Part shown: positions 1-4,712 of the stretch, piece by piece
How positions within the stretch are numbered: the first letter of the stretch is position 1
Layout of the letters: each line of letters starts with the position of its first letter
DNA from: Alistipes sp.
GTDB lineage: Bacteria; Bacteroidota; Bacteroidia; Bacteroidales; Rikenellaceae
Reading direction: 5' to 3'
DNA length: 5,096 nt
Assembly: GCA_017391665.1 (NCBI GenBank)
Contig: JAFOXS010000205.1
Span: 1 to 5,096, forward strand
Made by a program: the position numbers and the translations under genes
The notes under the pieces: model-generated
What the model was told of the DNA's origin: nothing
What the model saw: only the letters and a program-made list of their open reading frames with translations
Databases searched by the model: none

Positions 1-140
1 AGGTTTGTGCTAACGGTATCGCTGCTATCGGTAACGGTAACGACGTTATGGGTAAGACTCTTATCCTCGCTGCGTTCCCCGAGTTGTACGCTATCTTGAC
101 TGTTGCTGCTACATTCCTTATCTCTAACGCAGTAGCATAA
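1..140 (+). CDS. ntpK: V-type ATP synthase subunit K, C-terminal part (5' truncated by window)
   Basis: The reading frame starts at base 3 and ends with TAA at 138-140, giving the last 45 residues of a membrane proteolipid. This is the c-ring subunit of a V/A-type ATPase, which carries H+ or Na+ through the membrane as the ring turns. Visible are a small-residue helix and loop (GIAAIGNGNDVMGKT) followed by the final hydrophobic helix containing FPELYAI. The glutamate of that motif, codon 81-83, matches the ion-binding carboxylate of the family. The C-terminus ISNAVA is a normal end for the family. The rest of the gene, and probably the other ATPase genes, lie to the left of the window. This appears to be the last gene of its operon, since a strong terminator follows at 292-327. 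An ordinary F-type c subunit is less likely because the wording of the motif fits the V-type. Confidence 0.9.
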   Translation, partial: VCANGIAAIGNGNDVMGKTLILAAFPELYAILTVAATFLISNAVA

Positions 141-265
141 TAAATCTCTCTTGCAGGGCTCTTTTGTCGTCTGCCTTGGCTCCAAAATCCTCACATACGT
201 TTAGTATGCTGCGGTTTTGTATCCTGCGAGCAGCCCCAAAATAGCTCCAGCAATATAGATTTATT
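139..265. repeat. long imperfect inverted repeat (about 127 nt hairpin)
   Basis: The outer nine bases AATAAATCT (139-147) pair perfectly with AGATTTATT (257-265), and the centre is CATAC-GTTTA-GTATG (194-208). Between these, several blocks pair with small offsets: 151-154 with 250-253, 156-160 with 243-248, 162-166 with 237-241, 171-174 with 230-233, and 183-189 with 213-219. The whole forms one long interrupted hairpin that begins inside the ntpK stop codon. A smaller hairpin follows at 265-289 (TTGGGT/ACTCAA around TAA). Size and shape fit a dispersed palindromic (REP/MITE-like) element or a structured 3' UTR. No coding region was seen here. Whether the element recurs elsewhere cannot be seen from this window. 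Confidence 0.6.
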
Positions 266-291
266 CGATTGGGTTAAACTCAATTTCGATA

Positions 292-327
292 AAATAGGTT
301 ATCCCGAAAGGGGTGACCTATTTTTTT
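292..327 (+). terminator. intrinsic terminator after ntpK
   Basis: A 14-bp stem, 292-305 with 310-323, is closed by a GAAA tetraloop (306-309) and has only two G-T wobbles. The T run extends to 327. It would end transcription of the V-ATPase operon and isolate the acetyltransferase gene. The A-rich 5' flank (from 291) means it could also work in the opposite direction, but no gene on the minus strand needs it here. Confidence 0.9.
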
Positions 328-396
328 GTTGTGAGTTTTCAGCGGATGATGACAAAGTATTGGAAATTCAGCCCAGTTATTGCACTGCGAACAGAG

Positions 397-404
397 TAAT
401 TTTG
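397..404 (+). promoter_or_regulatory. candidate -7 box for the acetyltransferase gene
   Basis: TAATTTTG fits the Bacteroidetes -7 consensus TAnnTTTG exactly and lies 27 bases before the ATG at 432. No TTTG or TTG lies at the usual 19-21 bp upstream, so the promoter is incomplete. Its position favours the ATG at 432 over a TTG codon in the same frame at 360, because transcription would begin after that TTG. Confidence 0.4.
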
Positions 405-431
405 CACATTCAATCAGTTAATTGTATTCGT

Positions 432-980
432 ATGACAGAATTAGAAAAGGCTCTCTCGGGAGAGCAGTTCAGCCGTCGTGACGCGGAGGTCGTTGCGTTT
501 CAGAGTAGGGTTAAGGATCTCTGTTTTGAGTTCAATACAACTATCCCCTCATCGCCTCGCCGTGGTGAGATTCTCAAGGAACTTGTGACGGGATACAACC
601 AATATGTATTCGTGGAGTCGGGTTTTCAGTGTGTGATGGGTAGGAATATCCACTTCAAGGGTACAGCGTTCATTAATATGAACTGTACGTTCCTCGATTC
701 AAACATCATCACTATTGGCCATTGTGCGCTCATCGGCTCTGGGTGTAGTCTGATTTGCACCAACCACGCTATTGATCCCGTAGAACGCCTCAAAGGGGGC
801 TTTAACGATAAACCAATCACCATTGGCGAGAATGTATGGCTCGGTGCTAATGTGACCGTTCTGCCGGGTGTGACTATTGGCGACCGTGCAGTGATTGGTG
901 CTGGCTCGGTGGTTACACGCGATATTCCTGCCGACACCATCGCTGTAGGTAATCCTTGCCGAGTGGTAAGACATATATAA
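432..980 (+). CDS. maltose/galactoside-type sugar O-acetyltransferase (LbH family)
   Basis: The 182-residue protein has the layout of maltose O-acetyltransferase (Maa) and galactoside acetyltransferase (LacA), cytosolic homotrimers that move acetyl from acetyl-CoA to a sugar hydroxyl. Residues 1-55 match the N-terminal Mac domain (MTELEKALSGE, then a helix ending in FEFN). Residues 70-178 are left-handed beta-helix hexapeptide repeats (IGHCALIGSG, IGENVWLGAN, IGDRAVIGAG). The catalytic histidine is His112 in the motif CTNHAIDPVER, and the C-terminus GNPCRVVR is the usual family ending. I chose ATG 432 because the Mac domain starts there. An in-frame TTG at 360 would add 24 residues unlike the family and precedes the likely promoter. 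No Shine-Dalgarno site is evident. It has its own terminators on both sides, so it is probably monocistronic. The natural substrate cannot be read from sequence. Confidence 0.92.
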   Translation: MTELEKALSGEQFSRRDAEVVAFQSRVKDLCFEFNTTIPSSPRRGEILKELVTGYNQYVFVESGFQCVMGRNIHFKGTAFINMNCTFLDSNIITIGHCALIGSGCSLICTNHAIDPVERLKGGFNDKPITIGENVWLGANVTVLPGVTIGDRAVIGAGSVVTRDIPADTIAVGNPCRVVRHI

Positions 981-986
981 AATAAT

Positions 987-1009
987 AAAAGCCCGCGCAG
1001 GGCTTTTTT
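987..1009 (+). terminator. intrinsic terminator after the acetyltransferase gene
   Basis: AAAAGCCC (987-994) pairs with GGGCTTTT (1000-1007) around a GCGCA loop, with Ts continuing to 1009. It starts seven bases after the stop codon. The flanking A and T runs make it potentially bidirectional, facing the tRNA transcription unit that arrives from the right. Confidence 0.85.
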
Positions 1010-1057
1010 CTTTTGTGGAGTCTCTGCAGGCTTCTTGCTGCTGAGCGATGTATAGAT

Positions 1058-1086
1058 AAAAAAAAGACCTCTCTTTCGGGAGGTCT
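1058..1086 (-). terminator. intrinsic terminator of the tRNA-Gln unit
   Basis: On the minus strand AGACCTC pairs with GAGGTCT (1065-1086 overall). The stem then has one C-A mismatch, one C-G pair and a GAAA loop. A run of eight Ts (1058-1065 as As on plus) follows. It lies a few bases beyond the tRNA 3' end and ends that transcript. Confidence 0.85.
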
Positions 1087-1091
1087 CGTTG

Positions 1092-1162
1092 TTGGGCCAC
1101 CAGGATTCGAACCTGGAATGACAGGACCAGAATCTGTAGTGTTACCATTACACCATGGCCCA
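1092..1162 (-). tRNA. tRNA-Gln (anticodon CUG)
   Basis: The minus strand gives a 71-nt cloverleaf. The acceptor stem TGGGCCA/TGGCCCA includes the U1-A72 pair typical of tRNA-Gln, with discriminator A at 1092. The D arm is GTG/CAC with GG in the loop. The anticodon loop TTCTGGT has U33 before CTG (1128-1130). The T arm is CCAGG-TTCGAAT-CCTGG. The 3' CCA is not encoded and must be added by nucleotidyltransferase. The last anticodon-stem pair is A-C (1133 and 1125) instead of Watson-Crick. The gene has its own promoter and terminator and stands alone. Confidence 0.95.
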
Positions 1163-1188
1163 ATTTTGTGTTGTCGTTTTTGACACTG

Positions 1189-1219
1189 CAAAAGTAGAAT
1201 ATAATTTCTATTCTGCAAA
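1189..1219 (-). promoter_or_regulatory. Bacteroidetes-type promoter of tRNA-Gln
   Basis: Reading the minus strand, TTTG (1216-1219) and TACTTTTG (1189-1196) are separated by 19 bp. This matches the -33 TTTG and -7 TAnnTTTG boxes of the primary sigma factor in Bacteroidetes. Transcription would start near 1183, about 20 bases before the tRNA 5' end at 1162. It is the cleanest promoter in the window and supports the phylum assignment. Confidence 0.85.
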
Positions 1220-1348
1220 GAAAAATCAAACTTTTTTTATCGCCGACAGAAGTTTTTCTGCGATTTTATCACTTTTAGTGCGATGTGGTTGGTTTTTTGG
1301 TGTTGTGCGAGGTGTGGAGTGGTTCGGTCACAGCCCTAACCGCGTCAG

Positions 1349-1384
1349 AAAAAAACAGAGTACCGATCCTAAGACCGGTACCCC
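1349..1384 (-). terminator. intrinsic terminator of the candidate small RNA (or of the kinase-regulator operon)
   Basis: On the minus strand a 12-bp stem, 1373-1384 with 1357-1368, closes a TTAG loop and is followed after one base by seven Ts (1349-1355). Several pairs are G-U in minus-strand RNA but would be A-C mismatches in plus-strand RNA, so the minus strand is the functional one. I see no other convincing terminator between the regulator stop at 1698 and this point. Confidence 0.75.
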
Positions 1385-1521
1385 TCCGAAAAACAACCTA
1401 ATTTCCATTACTGCCCTTGAATGGATGTCGTTGTCATTTTATATGATTAAAATGATCGTCTTACTTTTGGTATTGATACAAATCTAAAACATAGTCGTAT
1501 CTTATACCCTTTTTCCCAACT
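1349..1521 (-). ncRNA. candidate small RNA, about 170 nt
   Basis: This is inferred from signals, not from family recognition. The interval is bounded by a perfect -7 box upstream (1527-1534) and an intrinsic terminator downstream. It can fold into a first stem (1497-1508 with 1469-1479: GGTAT/ATACC and GATAC/GTATC with a small internal loop), a second 8-bp stem (1448-1455 with 1434-1441) and the terminator stem. Its only reading frames are tiny: 9 codons near 1439, and 26 codons at 1406-1328 that would run through the terminator. Three 21-bp repeats lie just upstream of its promoter. It could instead be the 3' UTR of the kinase-regulator operon, processed or not. Nothing here matches an RNA family that I recognise. 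Confidence 0.45.
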
Positions 1522-1526
1522 TATTA

Positions 1527-1534
1527 CAAAGGTA
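1527..1534 (-). promoter_or_regulatory. candidate -7 box for the small RNA
   Basis: On the minus strand the sequence is TACCTTTG, an exact TAnnTTTG match, predicting a start near 1521. No TTTG or TTG lies 19-21 bp upstream. Promoters lacking the upstream box usually depend on an activator. The nearest copy of the 21-bp repeat core lies 33 bp upstream of this box, which places it about 50 bp before the predicted start. Confidence 0.5.
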
Positions 1535-1566
1535 ATATAATATTTTGAATATTGGCACCATTGGTC

Positions 1567-1629
1567 GGTGAAACGCCCAAAAATGCCGGTGAAACGCCCA
1601 GAAATATCAGTGAAACGTCCAAAAGGTGT
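1567..1629. repeat. three tandem 21-bp direct repeats, likely regulator binding sites
   Basis: Copies begin at 1567, 1588 and 1609 with an exact 21-bp period. The conserved part is [GA]GTGAAACG[CT]CCA at the start of each copy; the remaining bases drift. On the minus strand the core reads CGTTTCAC. Conserved blocks of about 11 bp, spaced by two helical turns and separated by variable bases, are the form of binding sites used by LytTR domains (imperfect direct repeats containing GTT, about 21 bp apart). A gene for such a regulator ends 68 bp to the right. The array lies downstream of that gene and upstream of the candidate small RNA promoter. Three copies and no array partners argue against CRISPR. 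Confidence 0.7.
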
Positions 1630-1697
1630 GTTCAGCTGGTCAAAATGTGGAGTCGGCGGTCTGTTTTATGTTTTGTGCGGTTGTGAATCGACTTTTC

Positions 1698-2510
1698 CTA
1701 TGCTCCTGAAGCCATCAGCCACTGCTTGAATTCGGGCACTCGGGCCTTCGAGATGATGATCTTCTCGGGAAGCTCGACGCACAGGTTGAGCGAGAGGCGA
1801 CTGCCAAACCATACGGTAATATCCTTCACGGCCTTGCGAGCGATGATAAACTGGCGGTTGGCGCGGAAAAACTCCACCGCAGGCAGTGCCGACTGCAGAC
1901 TCTCGAGCGTGCGGTCGATGATGTAGTATGCACCGTCATATGTCACGGCCGACACCTTCTCGTTGGCTGTATAGAAGAATGCCACGTCGTCAATCGACAG
2001 CGGTATGATCTTATCCTTCTGATGCACCAGATATACTCGCTGGTTGTCCTTTACGGCGGGGCGCACATCGGCCTCCTTATCGCTGCGCACGTCGCGAATC
2101 AACTCCTCGATGTGGTTGTTGTACTCCTTGCTTTCGCCACCACTCAGCAGGTCAAATTTCTCTATTGCGTGGCGCACGTCATCCTCCTTGATGGGTTTAA
2201 GGATGTAGTCGATGCTATTGACCTTGAAGGCACGCAGGGCGTACTCGTCGTAGGCGGTAGTAAATATGATAGGGACCTTGATATCTACACGGTCGAATAT
2301 GCGGAATGACTCGCCATCGGCCAGGTGAATATCCATAAACACCAGGTCGGGCGTGGGTGACTGCTCGTCCTGAAAGTACTCCACACTCTCGGCTATGCTC
2401 TCCAGCACCGCCAGCACATTGTACGATGGTGCCACATCGCGCAGTATAGCCTTCAGATTGACGGCTGCTGCAGTCTCGTCCTCTATGATGAGTACACTCT
2501 TTTGTTGCAT
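1698..2510 (-). CDS. LytTR-family response regulator
   Basis: The 270-residue cytosolic transcription factor belongs to the LytR/AlgR class, which is phosphorylated by a partner kinase and binds direct-repeat DNA. Residues 4-120 form the receiver: acidic pocket Glu10-Asp11, phosphoacceptor Asp60 in FMDIHLADG, Thr84/Thr85 in FTTAYDEYA, and Lys105 in ILKPI. A linker (about 121-156) is rich in charged residues. Residues 157-266 form the LytTR DNA-binding domain, with the signatures FFRANRQFII and IIISKARVPEF. Length and residues are normal for an active protein. The ATG at 2508-2510 is preceded by GAGGAA, an unusually clear ribosome site for this phylum. The gene starts 26 bp after the kinase stop, so the two form one operon and almost certainly a cognate pair. 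Likely targets are the 21-bp repeats at 1567-1629 (inferred). Confidence 0.95.
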   Translation of the reverse strand: MQQKSVLIIEDETAAAVNLKAILRDVAPSYNVLAVLESIAESVEYFQDEQSPTPDLVFMDIHLADGESFRIFDRVDIKVPIIFTTAYDEYALRAFKVNSIDYILKPIKEDDVRHAIEKFDLLSGGESKEYNNHIEELIRDVRSDKEADVRPAVKDNQRVYLVHQKDKIIPLSIDDVAFFYTANEKVSAVTYDGAYYIIDRTLESLQSALPAVEFFRANRQFIIARKAVKDITVWFGSRLSLNLCVELPEKIIISKARVPEFKQWLMASGA

Positions 2511-2536
2511 TCTTTTCCTCTAATTTTGTGTGTTCT

Positions 2537-3994
2537 TTAGCTGTTTTTAGGCTTTTGCAGGGGCAGGTGGATGGTGAAGAACTCGTCACTCTCCACAATC
2601 TCAAACTCGCGTCCGGCGATCAGCAACCAGCGGTTGCGCAGGTTCTCCAGGCCGATGCCTGTCGAGGGTTCAGCCTCAATCTTTGGAGCCTTGCGGTTCG
2701 ATACTATGAGCGTCGTGCCCTCGGTGTAGATCTTCACATTGAGGGGCATCTTGCGTGTGATGGTGTTGTGCTTCACGGCATTGCCAATGAGGGGCTGCAG
2801 CGAGAGCGCCGGCAGCATCCATGAGTTGAGTTCGGGGTTAATATCTATGTCAAAGAAGAGCTTGTCTGCATAGCGCACCTTGAACAGCTCACCATAGGCG
2901 CGTGCAAACTCAATCTCCTCCTCCAGCGTCGAGAGGGTGTTCTGCCCATTCTGAATGATGTAGCGGAAGGTGTAGGATAGCTGATCGATGTAGGCCAGAG
3001 CCTTCTCGTCACTCTTCTCGCGCACCAGCATCGAGAGAGAATTCAGCGAGTTGAAGAAGAAGTGGGGGCTTATCTGACCGAGCAGCATATTGTAGCGTGT
3101 CTGCAAGTTCTCCGTACGCAGGTGCTCGTTCTCAATCTGAATCTGCTGCTGCTTGAGCAACATGCCGTAAATACGACCATAGAGGAACGCCACGATGAGT
3201 ACTATGAGATACTTCGACACCGCCATCCAGTCGAGCAGGTTATCTCGGTTAAGGCGCAGAATCATCGTAATCTCGCTTGAGCGGGGGCTCCAGTCCACCA
3301 CGGGGGTGAACATATAGCAGCAGGCAATGACGAGCAGCGTAATGGCGCAGCGCAGCGAGTAACGACGCAAGGTGAAGTTGTTGGCATCGAAGCGGAAGGT
3401 CATCACCGTCAGGGCAATGAGCGAGAGACAGAAGTAGAACAGCAACTGAATGACAAACTCCTCGCTACGATTCGGGCGGTCATAGACGACGGGTGCTATA
3501 TCCTCGCCATTCTTACGCAGGGGACGATCCAGCGAGGGGTTTGCCTCGCCACGCGGACGGTTGAGCGTTCCGAGAATCTGGTCGCCATCCTGCAAGTTGT
3601 AAATAAATATAGCGGCCTGATTGACAAAGACACTGTCGGTGCGATACCAACGTGGCTCTTGTTGGTCGTTATCTCGATTATAATCTCTGTCACGGTCGTT
3701 GTTGTGCTCGTGGTCATGCCCGTGCTCCTCCCAACCCGGGGGCATAATGAAGCCATCGCCATTCTCGGCGATCAGATAGCCATAACCGTCGGGCGATAGG
3801 TGCAGCGTACCCTCGAATTGGGGACGATGGCGTTCGCGCTCCTCCTGTCGCTCCTGTCGAAATGTCTCGCGATCTCGTTCGCGCTCATCGACAATCATCG
3901 AAATGAGGTACGAGAAGTTCACAATCAGCGTCAGCACGATGGCGGCCAGCGTGTTGGCTATGTAGGTCGAACGTCGTGTGTTAAGGTTTAGCAT
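2537..3994 (-). CDS. LytS-family sensor histidine kinase with Rho-like OB segment in its sensor region
   Basis: The 485-residue membrane kinase is the likely partner of the LytTR regulator just downstream. The N-terminus is inside (Arg7-Arg8), with TM1 at about 13-34. A charged Arg/Glu helix spans 36-58. Residues 60-150 resemble the RNA-binding cold-shock/OB domain of Rho (SPDGYGYL, DSVFVNQAAIF, LQDGDQILGTLNRP), interrupted by a His/Asp/Asn/Arg-rich insertion at 89-113. TM2 lies at about 181-200, TM3 at 214-233 and TM4 at 258-280, so the OB-like part should face the periplasm. A coiled coil (281-305) leads to the His-kinase motif QISPHFFFNSLN with phosphoacceptor His311. The ATPase part has LQPLIGNAVKHN (Asn405) and GIGLENLRNRW. 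The residue before Asn405 is Gly where this family normally has Glu. The ATG at 3994 gives the complete first helix; no ribosome site is evident. The kinase assignment is firm; the OB similarity is my own pattern reading. Confidence 0.93.
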   Translation of the reverse strand: MLNLNTRRSTYIANTLAAIVLTLIVNFSYLISMIVDERERDRETFRQERQEERERHRPQFEGTLHLSPDGYGYLIAENGDGFIMPPGWEEHGHDHEHNNDRDRDYNRDNDQQEPRWYRTDSVFVNQAAIFIYNLQDGDQILGTLNRPRGEANPSLDRPLRKNGEDIAPVVYDRPNRSEEFVIQLLFYFCLSLIALTVMTFRFDANNFTLRRYSLRCAITLLVIACCYMFTPVVDWSPRSSEITMILRLNRDNLLDWMAVSKYLIVLIVAFLYGRIYGMLLKQQQIQIENEHLRTENLQTRYNMLLGQISPHFFFNSLNSLSMLVREKSDEKALAYIDQLSYTFRYIIQNGQNTLSTLEEEIEFARAYGELFKVRYADKLFFDIDINPELNSWMLPALSLQPLIGNAVKHNTITRKMPLNVKIYTEGTTLIVSNRKAPKIEAEPSTGIGLENLRNRWLLIAGREFEIVESDEFFTIHLPLQKPKNS

Positions 3995-4068
3995 TGTGGC
4001 CTATGGTTTTGGGTTGGGGCAGGTTCGCTTAGGGCGTTTCTCGGGTGGTGGGAGAGGTGAAAGGCTCT

Positions 4069-4076
4069 CAAAAATA
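4069..4076 (-). promoter_or_regulatory. candidate -7 box for the kinase-regulator operon
   Basis: The minus strand reads TATTTTTG, an exact TAnnTTTG match, 74 bases before the kinase ATG. The predicted start is near 4063, giving a leader of about 70 nt. Upstream there is only a weak CTTTT stretch (4094-4098) in place of the -33 TTTG. Sequences resembling the core of the 21-bp repeats occur at 4056-4065 (GGTGAAAGGC on plus) and 4032-4042 (GGGCGTTTCTC on plus), around or just after the predicted start. Confidence 0.45.
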
Positions 4077-4103
4077 TGATGCCTCACTCTTATAAAAGCG
4101 GAG

Positions 4104-4640
4104 TTACTCCTCCTCCTCTTTGTACCACGAAGCGTATAGCTGGTAGTCGCGAGCCGTGCGTTTTACGATGGTCTCACGCTGCTCGGGCGTAATCTCCTTT
4201 ACCTTCTTGGCAGGTACGCCAGCATATACCGAGTTGGGCTCAAGCTGAGCGTTTGAGAGCACCAGGGCGTTGGCTGCGATGATGCAACCCTCGGGAACTA
4301 CGGCATTGTCCAATACGGTTGCACCCATACCAATGAGTACGCTGTCGCCGATCGTAGCGCCGTGGATTGTGGCGTTGTGACCTACCGACACGTCGTTGCC
4401 GATGTGTGTCTGCGAGGGTTTGGGTGACTTGTCGTAGAGGGTGTGGATTACGGCGCCATCCTGAATGTTGGTGCGGTCGCCGATGGTGATCTTGTTCACG
4501 TCGCCACGCAGCACTGCGCCAAACCAAATGGAGCAATCCTTGCCAATGGTGGTATCACCAATAATCACAGCTGTGTCAGCCAAAAATGTATTCTCTCCAA
4601 TTGAGGGCTTGTGTCCTCTTACTTCTTTAATAATTGCCAT
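4104..4640 (-). CDS. gamma-class carbonic anhydrase family protein
   Basis: The 178-residue protein is a left-handed beta-helix of the gamma-carbonic anhydrase/YrdA/PaaY group, trimers that bind a metal ion between subunits and may interconvert CO2 and bicarbonate. Hexapeptide repeats run from about residue 14 to 140 (IGDTTIGKDCSIWFGAVLRG, IGDSVLIGMGATVL). The three metal-ligand histidines are His66 in AVIHTL, and His88 and His93 in VGHNATIHG; the 22 and 5 spacing is that of YrdA-type members. Arg45, Asp47 and Gln60 match conserved active-site residues. The acidic proton-shuttle loop of archaeal Cam is absent, as in most bacterial members, so catalytic activity is uncertain. A C-terminal helix (151-178) ends in four Glu. 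The ATG at 4640 begins at the usual family start. The gene is 109 bp before the kinase, on the same strand, with only a weak GGAG/CTCC hairpin between, so some read-through into the kinase is possible. Confidence 0.93.
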   Translation of the reverse strand: MAIIKEVRGHKPSIGENTFLADTAVIIGDTTIGKDCSIWFGAVLRGDVNKITIGDRTNIQDGAVIHTLYDKSPKPSQTHIGNDVSVGHNATIHGATIGDSVLIGMGATVLDNAVVPEGCIIAANALVLSNAQLEPNSVYAGVPAKKVKEITPEQRETIVKRTARDYQLYASWYKEEEE

Positions 4641-4672
4641 AGTATTAAAAGTTCAAAGTTGAAAGATGAAAG

Positions 4673-4692
4673 AGCAAAGATGTCTCTTTGCT
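4673..4692. repeat. short perfect inverted repeat between two genes
   Basis: AGCAAAGA and TCTTTGCT form an 8-bp stem around TGTC, in the 72-bp gap between the four-helix-bundle stop and the carbonic anhydrase start. On the minus strand it is followed by pyrimidine-rich sequence but no solid T run, so it is at best a weak terminator. It could also be an operator. The surrounding bases repeat small motifs such as AAAGTTGAAAGATGAAAG. Confidence 0.4.
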
Positions 4693-4712
4693 GATTCACT
4701 TATTTTTGTGAT

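Noticed and set aside
360..431. Upstream TTG start that would lengthen the acetyltransferase by 24 residues
   Set aside because: The added residues do not resemble the family, whose N-terminal domain begins at the ATG at 432. A likely -7 box at 397-404 lies after the TTG.
699..1229. Minus-strand frame of 176 codons running from the tRNA promoter into the acetyltransferase gene
   Set aside because: It overlaps the tRNA, two terminators and a well-supported gene on the other strand. It is a shadow frame.
1328..1408. 26-codon hydrophobic ORF on the minus strand (MEIRLFFGGVPVLG...) inside the candidate small RNA
   Set aside because: Its second half is encoded by the terminator stem and the bases after the T run, so the transcript would end before the ORF does. 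No ribosome site was seen.
1462..1469. TACTTTTG on the plus strand, a perfect -7 match
   Set aside because: No -33 box at the right distance and no gene on the plus strand downstream before the converging operon. It also lies within the stem region of the candidate RNA, so it is probably a chance match.
1155..1487. Open frame of 110 codons on the plus strand between the tRNA and the repeats
   Set aside because: It starts inside the tRNA gene on the opposite strand and crosses the tRNA promoter and the minus-strand terminator. The product has no recognisable domain, and its composition looks random.
1567..1629. Short CRISPR array
   Set aside because: The unit is 21 bp in total with no room for spacers of normal length. 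The copies are degenerate and no cas gene is present.
4104..4640. Serine or other acetyltransferase
   Set aside because: Although it is a hexapeptide-repeat protein, it has the three metal-ligand histidines and the Arg/Asp/Gln pattern of gamma carbonic anhydrases and lacks acetyltransferase-specific motifs.
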